Positions 7,760-15,811 of a stretch of 64,000 bases of DNA are shown one piece after another. A program made the position numbers and the translations under genes. Where the stretch lies: contig NZ_RJAC01000001.1 of assembly GCF_003999975.1 (NCBI RefSeq), forward strand, positions 62,001-126,000. Reading direction: 5' to 3'. Origin of the DNA: Actinoplanes solisilvae (GTDB taxonomy: Bacteria; Actinomycetota; Actinomycetes; Mycobacteriales; Micromonosporaceae). Numbering within the stretch: the stretch's first letter is position 1; the number at the start of each line of letters is the position of its first letter. The notes below the pieces were generated by a model. It saw only the letters and a program-made list of their open reading frames with translations. It had not been told where the DNA came from and searched no databases.

Positions 7760-9100
7760 ATGCAGACTTCCCGAAAGCCCCCGCCGCACGCCGAAGCCCT
7801 GCTCATCGCGGGTTTGGTCGTGATCGCCATCCTCATCCGATGGGCCGGATGGCGTGAGAAGACCGGCGACATGAGCATCTTCTTCCACTGGCATCGCCAG
7901 CTCCGCGAGGCCGGCGGGTGGCGCGGGATCGGTTCCGAGATCGGCAACTACAACGCGCCGTTCCTCTACCTGCTCGCCTTCACGATCTATCTGCCCGGCC
8001 CGCTCATCCTCAAGATCAAGGCGATCTTCGTCATCTTCGACGTGCTGCTGGCGTTCTTCACGTATCGCCTCGCCGGCCTGCGCTGGCCCGGCAGCCGCAT
8101 CCCGGCCGCCGCCGCGCTGGTCATGGTGCTGCTGCCGACCGTGGTGATCAACGCCTCGTTCTGGGGCCAGATGGACGCGATGTGGGCGGCCCCAGCCCTG
8201 GGCGGCGTCTACTACCTGCTGCGCGGCAAACCCTGGGTGGGTGTGGCCCTGTTCGGCGTCTCGCTGGCGATCAAGCCACAGGGCGTGTTCCTCTTCCCGC
8301 TCCTGCTGCTGCTGGTCCTGGCCGGCAAGATTCCCTGGCGTACGCTCCTCGCCGCCCCCGCCGCGTTCCTGCTGCTGGACGTGCCCGCCGTCATAGCCGG
8401 CCGCAACCCGATCGAGCTGCTCACGATCTACAGCATGGACCGCCAGGGCATCCACGTGCCCGCGCTGAGCCTGCGAGCCCCCAACGTCTTCGCCCTGCTG
8501 CCCAGCAGCCCCCGCGACGACACCCTGAGAACTCTCGGCTACCTGATCACCGCCGCGATGGTGCTAGGCGTGATCTACGTCCTGATAGCCCGCGCCGTTG
8601 ACCTGACCCAGGAGCGCGTGGTCACCGTCGCCGCCCTCTTCTCGATCATGGTCCCGTTCCTCCTACCAGGCATGCACGAGCGCTACTTCTTCCTGGCCGA
8701 CGTAATGACGCTCGTATTAGCCGTCTTCGTCCCCCGCCTGTGGTTCGTCCCCTTACTGGTCCAGGCGTCCTCCCTGCTCGCCTACCAGCCTTACCTGGCC
8801 CGCCCGAACCCCCCAAGACTCCCCATGACCATCCCCGCCACCCTGATGCTCATAGCCCTGGCCGCGGCCGCCTACCACCTACTACGCGAAGCCTTAGCCA
8901 ACCAAAAAGCACAAACCACAATCCCCAACACCCCAGCCGCGCTGCCACCGTCCCCCACCGTCGTCGTCAAGCAGTACGCAGACTTGGTTGAAGCGCGACC
9001 AAAGTCAGATTCAGCGGCGCTCACGGCCCTTCACCCAACTCCCGGCGCTAACACCAACCTGGCTGAACCGCGACCAAAGTCGGATTTCGCCCGTCGATGA
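7760..9100 (+). CDS. GT-C-fold polytopic glycosyltransferase-like membrane protein
   Basis: 446 residues with about nine to eleven membrane helices. An acidic loop near residue 38 (GDMSIFFHWHRQL) after the first helix, the NYNAPFLYLL segment and the INASFWGQMDAMWAAP motif are typical of actinobacterial GT-C proteins (GT87/DUF2029 or mannosyltransferase-like). These use lipid-linked sugar donors at the outer membrane leaflet. Sugar and acceptor cannot be told. The last about 45 residues leave the membrane fold: they are encoded by a partial and then the beginning of the 151-bp palindromic repeat (ARPKSD occurs at 8993-9010 and PRPKSD at 9068-9085), so the stop codon is supplied by the repeat. 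The original C-terminus has probably been replaced. Confidence 0.75.
   Translation: MQTSRKPPPHAEALLIAGLVVIAILIRWAGWREKTGDMSIFFHWHRQLREAGGWRGIGSEIGNYNAPFLYLLAFTIYLPGPLILKIKAIFVIFDVLLAFFTYRLAGLRWPGSRIPAAAALVMVLLPTVVINASFWGQMDAMWAAPALGGVYYLLRGKPWVGVALFGVSLAIKPQGVFLFPLLLLLVLAGKIPWRTLLAAPAAFLLLDVPAVIAGRNPIELLTIYSMDRQGIHVPALSLRAPNVFALLPSSPRDDTLRTLGYLITAAMVLGVIYVLIARAVDLTQERVVTVAALFSIMVPFLLPGMHERYFFLADVMTLVLAVFVPRLWFVPLLVQASSLLAYQPYLARPNPPRLPMTIPATLMLIALAAAAYHLLREALANQKAQTTIPNTPAALPPSPTVVVKQYADLVEARPKSDSAALTALHPTPGANTNLAEPRPKSDFARR
8986..9011 (+). repeat. Partial copy of palindromic-repeat left end
   Basis: 26 bases that closely match 9061-9086, the left border of the full 151-bp element, differing at about three positions. 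They lie 75 bases upstream, inside the 3' end of the glycosyltransferase gene, and look like a decayed or partial copy of the same element. Confidence 0.65.
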
Positions 9101-9217
9101 GTTGGGAGCGGTTTTGGCGACGCCGCAAAGAGCACGGCGCCGCCAAAACCGCTCCCAACTCATCGGCCTCAAGGGGCGAAATCCCGGAGGAGCGGAGCGA
9201 CGACCAGCAAGCTCAGC
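9067..9217. repeat. 151-bp dispersed palindromic element, copy A
   Basis: This 151-bp segment has a near-identical partner at 29631-29781. The outer inverted arms are 9082-9092 (GGATTTCGCCC) and 9174-9184. The inner arms, 9095-9119 and 9141-9165, are perfectly complementary over 25 bp, and the stem nearly continues to an apical loop CAAAGAGCA. The right flank reads GAGGAGCGGAGCGACGACC in both copies. The element lies between the 3' end of the glycosyltransferase gene and the convergent ftsK gene. It encodes no protein of its own, so it may act as a bidirectional terminator or a non-autonomous mobile palindromic unit. Confidence 0.9.
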
Positions 9218-9240
9218 AGCGTTGCCCACCAGGCCCAGCC

Positions 9241-9391
9241 ACAGCCAGGCGAGAACCACCAGGCCCAGCCACAGCCAGGCGAGACCCCCAAGCCCACCCA
9301 CAGCCAGGCGAAAGCCCTAAGCCCACCACAACAGCCAGGCGAAAGCCCTAAGCCCACCACAACAGCCAGGCGAGAACCCTAAGCCCACCCA
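9241..9391. repeat. 29-31-bp minisatellite next to ftsK 3' end
   Basis: Five consecutive units begin with ACAGCCAGGCGA at 9241, 9271, 9300, 9331 and 9362. Units 9300-9330 and 9331-9361 are identical, and the others vary at the AAGCCC/AGGCCC segment. There are no unique spacers, so this is not a CRISPR array. It fills the gap between palindromic element A and the ftsK stop codon. Confidence 0.9.
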
Positions 9392-9396
9392 CCGAC

Positions 9397-11937
9397 TCAA
9401 TCCAGCTTGAGCGACGCCAGCGACTCTTCCAGCTCGTCCGGCTTGACCAGCACGTCGCGGGCCTTCGACCCCTCCGACGGCCCCACAATCCCCCGGGTCT
9501 CCATGAGATCCATCAGACGGCCGGCTTTGGCGAACCCGACCCGCAGCTTCCGCTGAAGCATCGATGTAGACCCGAACTGGCTGGTCACCACCAGTTCGAT
9601 GGCCTGAATCAACAGCTCAAGATCGTCGCCGACCTCTTCATCGATCTGCTTCTTCTTGCTGGCCGGCGCCTCGGTCACGTCCGCACGGAATTCGGGTTCG
9701 CGCTGGTCCTTGCAGAATTTGACGACCGCCGCGATCTCGGACTCCTCGACCCAGGCGCCTTGAATACGCACCGGTTTCGAGGCCCCCATCGGCAGGAACA
9801 GCCCGTCGCCGCGTCCCAGCAGCTTTTCGGCTCCGGGCTGGTCGAGGATGACCCGGCTGTCCGCCAGTGACGAGGTTGCGAACGCGAGACGGGACGGCAC
9901 GTTCGCCTTGATCAGACCGGTGACCACATCAACCGACGGCCGCTGTGTGGCCAGCACCAGGTGGATGCCCGCGGCCCGCGCCAGCTGGGTGATGCGTACG
10001 ACCGAATCTTCAACGTCACGGGGCGCGACCATCATCAGGTCGGCCAGCTCGTCGATGATGACCAGCAGATAGGGGTACGGCTTCATGACACGTTCGCTGC
10101 CGGGCGGCGCGGTGATTTCGCCGCTGCGCACCTTGCGGTTGAAGTCGTCGATGTGCCGTACGCCGTTGGCCGCCAGGTCGTCGTAGCGCATGTCCATTTC
10201 GCGCACGACCCATTCGAGGGCGTCGGCCGCTTTCTTGGGGTTCGTGATAATCGGCGAGACGAGGTGGGGGATGCCCTCGTACGCGGTCATCTCGACCCGT
10301 TTGGGGTCGACCAGCAGGAGCCGTACCTCGTCGGGGGTGGCGCGGGTGAGCAACGACACCAGCAGCGAGTTGAGGCACGAGCTCTTGCCGGCGCCGGTCG
10401 CGCCCGCGATCAGGATGTGCGGCATCTTGGCCAGGTTGGCCACGACGAAGCCGCCCTCGATGTCTTTGCCCAGCGCGACCAGCATCGGGTGGTGGTCGGC
10501 GGTCGACGCCCGCGAGCGCAGCACGTCGCCGAGTGAGACGTTCTCGGGGTCGGTGTTCGGGATCTCGACGCCGACGGCGCTCTTGCCGGGAATCGGGCTG
10601 AGGATGCGCACGTCGGGCGACTTCACCGCGTACGCGATGTTGCGGGAGAGCTGTGTGATGCGCTCGACCTTGGTGCCCGGTCCGATCTCGACCTCGTAGC
10701 GGGTGACGGTCGGTCCGCGGGTGAAGCCGGTGACTTCGGCGTCGACGTTGAACTGGTCGAACACGCCGCTGAGGGCCGCCATGATCTCGTCGTTGGCCCG
10801 GCTGCGGGCCTTGGGCGGCGTGCCTTGGCCGAGCAGCGAGGGCGGCGGCAGGCGGTAGTCGCCGGGCACGGAGCTGATTTCGAGCTGTTCGGCCCGGGTG
10901 GGCAGCGGTTCGGAGTGTTCGGGTGGCGCGGGTTTCTTGCGGGTGGCCGGCACCTTGGGCACGGCGACCGTGTCGTGCATCACGAAGTCGTCCTCGACTG
11001 CGGGCGGTTCTTCGTCGGCCAGTCCGATGTCGGCCAGTGAGCCCTGCCGGCGACGGGCCGGCCGGCGTTTCTTGGTGGACGGTTCCTCGTCGCCGTCTTC
11101 GTCGTCGGGCAGCTCGGGGGTGGGCAGCGGGGCGCGTTCGGTGGAGCGGCCCATGAGCACGTCGGCCAGCAGCAGCACCCGCTCGGGGATCTTGTTGATC
11201 GGAGTGGCGGTGATCACCAGCAGGCCGAAGACGAAGAGCAGTACGAGCAGCGGCACCGCGACCCAGGCGGTGACCGCCCGTTCGAGCAGGGCCCCGAAGG
11301 CGTACCCGAGCAGGCCGCCGGCCTTGGTCATGGCGAGGTCGTCGACCGGGTCGTACGAGATGTGCAGCAGGGCGGCGGTCGAGATGACCAGGGCCGTCCA
11401 GCCGACCAGGGTGCGGCCGCGGTGCTCGGGGTCGGCGGGTTTACGCATGAGCCGCACCGCGCCGTAGAGCAGCAGCAGCGGGAGCAGCACGGCGAGACCG
11501 CCGAGGAACAGGTGGGTCGAGTCGGCCAGCCACTTGCCGACCGGGCCCGCGCTGCCGGCCCAGACCGCGACCCCGACCAGGATGGACAGGCCCAGCAGCA
11601 GCAGGCCGGCGCCGTCGCGACGGTGCTCGGGATCGATCTCTTTGGCCGTGGCGGCCTGACGGCCGACGCCGCGGGCGGCCCAGCCGACGCTGTGGGCCAG
11701 GCCCATCCACATCGCGCCCAGGCCACGGCCGACACCGGTGGCGACGGCGGCGCCCAGGCTGGGCCGGGCGCGAGCCGCCGAACGGGTGCGGGCGGCCGGC
11801 CTCTTGCGGGCGGGCTGCTTGGCCGGTTGGCGAGCGGGCTGACGGGCCGGTTGGCGGGCACGGTTCGTCGCGGCGCCGCGCGAACTCGACGCGGCGCGGC
11901 CCCGGCTCGCCGGAGAGGTGCGGCCCGCCATGGTCAC
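9397..11937 (-). CDS. ftsK: FtsK/SpoIIIE DNA translocase
   Basis: 846-residue septal DNA pump. A basic, Ala/Arg/Pro-rich N-terminus contains ARQP-type tetrapeptide repeats (about residues 27-44). Four membrane helices follow between about residues 110 and 245, then an acidic linker. The RecA-like motor has Walker A GATGAGKSS (512-520) and Walker B LLLVDPKRVEM nearby, followed by the FtsK signature ATQRPSVDVVTGLIKAN. The C-terminal winged-helix gamma domain (TSQFGSTSMLQRKLRVGFAK) recognises KOPS-type sequences. The protein moves chromosomes through closing septa and activates XerCD. The listed start is GTG; an ATG two codons later is equally plausible. Confidence 0.95.
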   Translation of the reverse strand: MTMAGRTSPASRGRAASSSRGAATNRARQPARQPARQPAKQPARKRPAARTRSAARARPSLGAAVATGVGRGLGAMWMGLAHSVGWAARGVGRQAATAKEIDPEHRRDGAGLLLLGLSILVGVAVWAGSAGPVGKWLADSTHLFLGGLAVLLPLLLLYGAVRLMRKPADPEHRGRTLVGWTALVISTAALLHISYDPVDDLAMTKAGGLLGYAFGALLERAVTAWVAVPLLVLLFVFGLLVITATPINKIPERVLLLADVLMGRSTERAPLPTPELPDDEDGDEEPSTKKRRPARRRQGSLADIGLADEEPPAVEDDFVMHDTVAVPKVPATRKKPAPPEHSEPLPTRAEQLEISSVPGDYRLPPPSLLGQGTPPKARSRANDEIMAALSGVFDQFNVDAEVTGFTRGPTVTRYEVEIGPGTKVERITQLSRNIAYAVKSPDVRILSPIPGKSAVGVEIPNTDPENVSLGDVLRSRASTADHHPMLVALGKDIEGGFVVANLAKMPHILIAGATGAGKSSCLNSLLVSLLTRATPDEVRLLLVDPKRVEMTAYEGIPHLVSPIITNPKKAADALEWVVREMDMRYDDLAANGVRHIDDFNRKVRSGEITAPPGSERVMKPYPYLLVIIDELADLMMVAPRDVEDSVVRITQLARAAGIHLVLATQRPSVDVVTGLIKANVPSRLAFATSSLADSRVILDQPGAEKLLGRGDGLFLPMGASKPVRIQGAWVEESEIAAVVKFCKDQREPEFRADVTEAPASKKKQIDEEVGDDLELLIQAIELVVTSQFGSTSMLQRKLRVGFAKAGRLMDLMETRGIVGPSEGSKARDVLVKPDELEESLASLKLD

Positions 11938-11993
11938 ACCGTAACGTCCTGACGCTCATGAATCCGGGAGCCACACCGACTTAGGATCGTCAG

Positions 11994-12407
11994 GTGCAGG
12001 CCTTCACCAAGGAAATGATCAAGGAAGCGCTCGACGGGCGCGAGTTCAAGTACTTCGAGGACGCCGACGGCGACATCGGGGGGAATTTCCAGGGCAACCT
12101 GGTCTATTTCTTCCGCATCGGGGAGCAGCAGGAGGTGCTCCAGGTGCGCGCGATGATCCAGCATGTGTTCGGCATGGACGACGTGCCCCGGCTCTACGAG
12201 TTCTGCAACTCCTGGAACCACGACCAGCTCTTCCCCAAGGCGTACGTGCACGTCAACGACGACGGGACGGTGCTGGTGGTCGGCGAGGTGATCGCCGACT
12301 GGGAGAAGGGGGTGACCCCCGAGCAGCTCGACCAGGTGCTGATCGCCGCGATCGCCACCAGCGTCCAGCTGGCCAACGAGGTCGCCGAGCTGCGTCAGTC
12401 CTCGTGA
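11994..12407 (+). CDS. YbjN domain-containing protein
   Basis: 137-residue soluble protein with a GTG start, transcribed divergently from ftsK with only 56 bases between them. It has the YbjN/type-III-chaperone-like fold signature: an N-terminal DGREFKYFEDADGDIGGNFQ, then a beta-strand VYFFRIGEQQEVLQVRAM, a helix with YEFCNSWNHDQLFPKAYVHV, and a final helix LIAAIATSVQLANEV. Members in actinobacteria are small proteins of unknown biochemical role, sometimes described as sensory-transduction regulators. No catalytic residues are evident. A clear hairpin follows the stop. Confidence 0.85.
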   Translation: MQAFTKEMIKEALDGREFKYFEDADGDIGGNFQGNLVYFFRIGEQQEVLQVRAMIQHVFGMDDVPRLYEFCNSWNHDQLFPKAYVHVNDDGTVLVVGEVIADWEKGVTPEQLDQVLIAAIATSVQLANEVAELRQSS

Positions 12408-12413
12408 CGCACT

Positions 12414-12446
12414 GATGCCGGGAAGCCTTCTCGGCTCCCCGGCATC
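12414..12446. terminator. Bidirectional terminator between ybjN-like gene and protease
   Basis: Stem GATGCCGGG (12414-12422) pairs with CCCGGCATC (12438-12446), and inner AGCC pairs with GGCT around loop TTCTC. It begins 7 bases after the YbjN stop and lies 45 bases beyond the stop of the convergent protease gene, so it can serve both. Confidence 0.8.
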
Positions 12447-12490
12447 ATGGTGCGCTGTCACCACCTAGGCAGGGTCGGTGGTGGCGCGCA

Positions 12491-14011
12491 TCACGGGGTG
12501 GTGAACCCCAGGGTGTACGCGCCGCTGCCGGAGGTAGCCACGACGACGTACCGGTAGATGCCGGAGCGGCCGTTGAACGTCAGCTCCTTGTCGCCCTCGC
12601 CGGTCGCCCGGGCGACCGTACGGAATCCGTTGGCGCCGCGCCGCTGCAGGAGCAGGTCGAAGTCGGCTCCGTCGGGGGCGCTCAGGCAGGCGGTCTGCCG
12701 GCCCGCGTTCGACCGGAAGGCGCCGCCGTCGGGCTGGGCGTGAGCGGTGCGGGCGCGGGCGATCTCGGCGTTGCGCTGCACGGCCTGGTCGGCGCAGGCA
12801 GCGGCTTCGGCGCCCTCCTCGACGGGCGGCGGCGGGGCGGCCTCACCGGTGGTCACCAGGGTCAGGTTCTCGGCCGCGAGGATCTCGTTGACCGGCTGGA
12901 AGAACGTCTCGCCGCCGACCGTGCAGTCGCCGGAGCCGCCCGAGGTGAGGCCCTGCGCCTGGTCGCCGCTGAGCCACGGGCCGCCCGAGTCGCCGCCTTC
13001 GGCACAGACGTTCGTACGGGTGAGGCCGGTGACCGCACCCTCGGGGTAGACCACCGTCTGGTTCTTGGCGAGGATCGTGCCGCAGCGGGTGCCGGTTGTG
13101 GAGCCCGAGCGGCAGACCGCCGCACCCACCGGAGCCTCGGTCGCGCCCGCCACGGGCAGCTCGTTGTCGTTGAAGTCGTTGACGACCGGGCGCGGGGTCC
13201 AGTCGCCGTTGACCTCGACGAAGCCCATGTCGGCGTCACCGGGGAAGGTCGACGCCCGTACGACGCCCTGGGCCTGCTGGTTGAAGCCGAGCGTCTCGTC
13301 ACCGACCGCGCCGCAGTGGCCCGCCGTCACGAAGCCGCCCTCGACCGAGAAGCCGATCGAGCAGCGGGCCGTGCCGCCGGGAACCTGGATGAAGTAGGGG
13401 TCGGCGCCGCGCACGTCGAACAGCGGCTTCGGCGAGGCGTCGCTGGTGACGACCTTGACCGCGGCCCCCGGGACGCCGGCCGTGCGGGCCAGCTTCTTCG
13501 CGGCGGCCGCCTTGCCGGGCTTGGCGACCACGACGAGCTTGTTGGTGGCGACGTCGACATACCACCCGGTCAGGCCCGCGGCCTCGGAGCGTACGGAATC
13601 AAGCTTCTCCTTGGCCGTCACCAGGGTCTGCTCGCTGCGCTCGACCAGCACCGGCTCGGCCCCGGCGGCGCGAACCGCCTTCTCAGCCGAGCGGTCGGTC
13701 ACCGCGATCTTGAGCGTGGTCCCGTCGGTGGCGAGCCAGGCGCCACCGAAGTCGGAGCCGGTCTGCGCCGACAGCTTGGCGCTGACCCCGCTGGCCCACT
13801 TCGACCGCTTCAGCCGGGCCGTGGCCTGATCGCCGTCGAGGCCCAGGTCGCGTTGCATCGCCGCAAGGATCTGCGCCGAACCGTCACCCGACCGGGGTGC
13901 GGCGGTCTTGCTCGACGGCGTGGTCCCGGCCATGGAGGGCAGGGTGAAAGCCACCGCTGCCCCGGCCGCGACCACGACCGCCGCCGCCACGGCGATCCGT
14001 CTGCGCTGCAT
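12491..14011 (-). CDS. Secreted S1-family serine protease with prodomain (streptogrisin type)
   Basis: 506 residues from the ATG at 14011, which is preceded by GAGGGGAG; an in-frame GTG seven codons earlier is less likely. The signal peptide is about residues 1-29, followed by an alpha-lytic-type prodomain to about residue 200, and a chymotrypsin-like catalytic domain with His232 (TAGHC), Asp261 (GDADMGF) and Ser342 (GDSGGPW). Paired cysteines flank the active sites. After a Pro/Glu linker (about 392-400) comes a C-terminal beta domain resembling PPC/carbohydrate-associated domains, ending in YRYVVVATSGSGAYTLGF. It is probably an exported protease activated by prodomain removal; substrate unknown. 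Confidence 0.92.
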   Translation of the reverse strand: MQRRRIAVAAAVVVAAGAAVAFTLPSMAGTTPSSKTAAPRSGDGSAQILAAMQRDLGLDGDQATARLKRSKWASGVSAKLSAQTGSDFGGAWLATDGTTLKIAVTDRSAEKAVRAAGAEPVLVERSEQTLVTAKEKLDSVRSEAAGLTGWYVDVATNKLVVVAKPGKAAAAKKLARTAGVPGAAVKVVTSDASPKPLFDVRGADPYFIQVPGGTARCSIGFSVEGGFVTAGHCGAVGDETLGFNQQAQGVVRASTFPGDADMGFVEVNGDWTPRPVVNDFNDNELPVAGATEAPVGAAVCRSGSTTGTRCGTILAKNQTVVYPEGAVTGLTRTNVCAEGGDSGGPWLSGDQAQGLTSGGSGDCTVGGETFFQPVNEILAAENLTLVTTGEAAPPPPVEEGAEAAACADQAVQRNAEIARARTAHAQPDGGAFRSNAGRQTACLSAPDGADFDLLLQRRGANGFRTVARATGEGDKELTFNGRSGIYRYVVVATSGSGAYTLGFTTP

Positions 14012-14101
14012 CTGAGGTACTCCCCTCGCCACGGGTGCCGTGGGGGCGGCACCGTCGTGACAGGGGTTACGGGCAGCAGCGGTAAAAGGTTGAAAAAGGG
14101 C

Positions 14102-15790
14102 TCAGACTTCTACGACGGTTGGCACGATCATCGGCCGCCGGCGATAGGCGTCGTTGACCCAGCGGCCCACCGTACGGCGTACGACCTGGCCCAACTGGTG
14201 GGTGTCGGTGATGCCGTCCTCGGCCGAGCGGTGCAGGGCCGCGGTGAGCAACGAGATCACCGGGTTGAACGCGTCGGGGTCTTCCGAGAAGCCCTTGGCC
14301 GAGATGATCGGCTCGCCGACCACCTTGCCGGTCACCGAGTCGATCACCACGGTGGCCGAGATGAAACCGCCGTCGCCGAGTATGCGCCGCTCGGTGAGCA
14401 GCGACTCGCTGACGTCGCCGACCGCGAGGCCGTCGACGTAGACGTAGCGGTTCTGCACCCGGCCGACGTGCCGCGCGTGACCCTCGACCAGGTCGACGAC
14501 GTCGCCGTCCTCACAGAGCACGACCCGGTCGGGGGCGACCCCCGACTCGATGCCGAGCTGGGCGTGCGCGCGCAGGTGACGCCATTCGCCGTGCACCGGC
14601 ATGAGGTTGCTGGGGCGCACCACGTTGAGCAGATAGAGCAGCTCACCGGCGGGCGCGTGGCCGGAGACGTGCACCTTGGCCGTCTCTTTGTGCACCACCG
14701 TGGCGCCGGCCCGGGACAGCCGGTTGATCACCCGGTAGACCGAGGTCTCGTTGCCCGGGACCAGCGAACTGGCCAGCACGACCGTGTCGCCCGACTCGAT
14801 CGTGATGTGCCGGTGGTCGCCGTTGGCCATGCGGCCGAGCGCGCTCATCGGCTCGCCCTGCGACCCGGTCGACATGAAGACGATCTCGTCGCCCGGCATC
14901 TTGGTCGCCTCGTCGAGGCTGACCAGCAGGCCGTCGGGGATGTTGAGCAGGCCCAGGTCACGGGCGATGCCCATGTTGCGCACCATCGAGCGGCCGATCA
15001 GGGCGACCTTGCGCTCGTACTCCCAGGCGGCGTCCATGACCTGCTGCACGCGGTGCACGTGGGAGGCGAAGCTGGCCACGATGATGCGGCCGCGCGCCTT
15101 GCCGAAGATCGAGCTGAGCACCGGGCCGATGTCGCGCTCGGGCGTCACGAAGCCCGGCACCTCGGCGTTGGTCGAGTCGCTGAGCAGCAGGTCGACGCCC
15201 TCGGCACCGAGCCGGGCGAACCCGGCCAGGTCGGTGATGCGGCCGTCGAGCGGCACCTGGTCCATCTTGAAGTCGCCGGTGTGCAGGATCAGGCCGGCCG
15301 GGGTGCGCACGGCCACGGCCAGCGCGTCGGGAATCGAGTGGTTGACCGCGAAGAACTCGCAGCCGAACGGCCCGAGCTGCTCGGTCTGCCCCTCACGAAC
15401 CGTCAACGTGTACGGGTCCAGGCGGCGCTCGGCCAGCTTGGCCTCGACCAGAGCGAGCGTGAACTCCGAGCCGACCAGCGGGATGTCGGCCTTGTTGGCC
15501 AGCAGGTAGGGCACGGCACCGATGTGGTCTTCGTGGCCGTGCGTCAGCACGATCGCCTGGATGTCGTCGAGGCGGTCGAGGATCGAGGAGAAGTCGGGCA
15601 GGATCAGGTCGACGCCCGGTTGTTCGACGTCGGGGAAGAGCACGCCGCAGTCGATGACCAGCAGCTTCCCGTCGAACTCGAGGACCGTCATGTTGCGGCC
15701 GATCGCGCCGAGTCCGCCCATCGGGATGACGCGCAGGGCGCCCTCCGGCAGCGGCGGCGGCGGATCCAGCTCCGCGTGAGCTTGACTCAT
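14102..15790 (-). CDS. rnj: Ribonuclease J
   Basis: 562-residue metallo-beta-lactamase/beta-CASP nuclease. The zinc site HGHEDH is at residues 84-89, with GDFKMD and SDSTNAEVPGF motifs, the beta-CASP signature SFASHVHRVQQVMDAA, and HVSGHAPAGELLYLLNVVRPSNLMPVHGEWRH. A C-terminal domain follows. RNase J processes and degrades RNA from 5' monophosphate ends, with both endo- and exonuclease activity, and matures rRNA in actinobacteria. It starts 21 bases after the dapA stop on the same strand, the usual dapA-rnj pair. Confidence 0.95.
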   Translation of the reverse strand: MSQAHAELDPPPPLPEGALRVIPMGGLGAIGRNMTVLEFDGKLLVIDCGVLFPDVEQPGVDLILPDFSSILDRLDDIQAIVLTHGHEDHIGAVPYLLANKADIPLVGSEFTLALVEAKLAERRLDPYTLTVREGQTEQLGPFGCEFFAVNHSIPDALAVAVRTPAGLILHTGDFKMDQVPLDGRITDLAGFARLGAEGVDLLLSDSTNAEVPGFVTPERDIGPVLSSIFGKARGRIIVASFASHVHRVQQVMDAAWEYERKVALIGRSMVRNMGIARDLGLLNIPDGLLVSLDEATKMPGDEIVFMSTGSQGEPMSALGRMANGDHRHITIESGDTVVLASSLVPGNETSVYRVINRLSRAGATVVHKETAKVHVSGHAPAGELLYLLNVVRPSNLMPVHGEWRHLRAHAQLGIESGVAPDRVVLCEDGDVVDLVEGHARHVGRVQNRYVYVDGLAVGDVSESLLTERRILGDGGFISATVVIDSVTGKVVGEPIISAKGFSEDPDAFNPVISLLTAALHRSAEDGITDTHQLGQVVRRTVGRWVNDAYRRRPMIVPTVVEV

Positions 15791-15811
15791 ATGCGTTTTA
15801 CTGTCTTTCGT

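Noticed and set aside
9061-9360. Small proteins read through the palindromic element and minisatellite in several frames
   Set aside because: The same frames appear in both element copies only because the DNA is repeated; they lack starts with binding sites.
9241-9391. CRISPR array
   Set aside because: Units are directly adjacent without unique spacers and no cas genes are present; it is a minisatellite.
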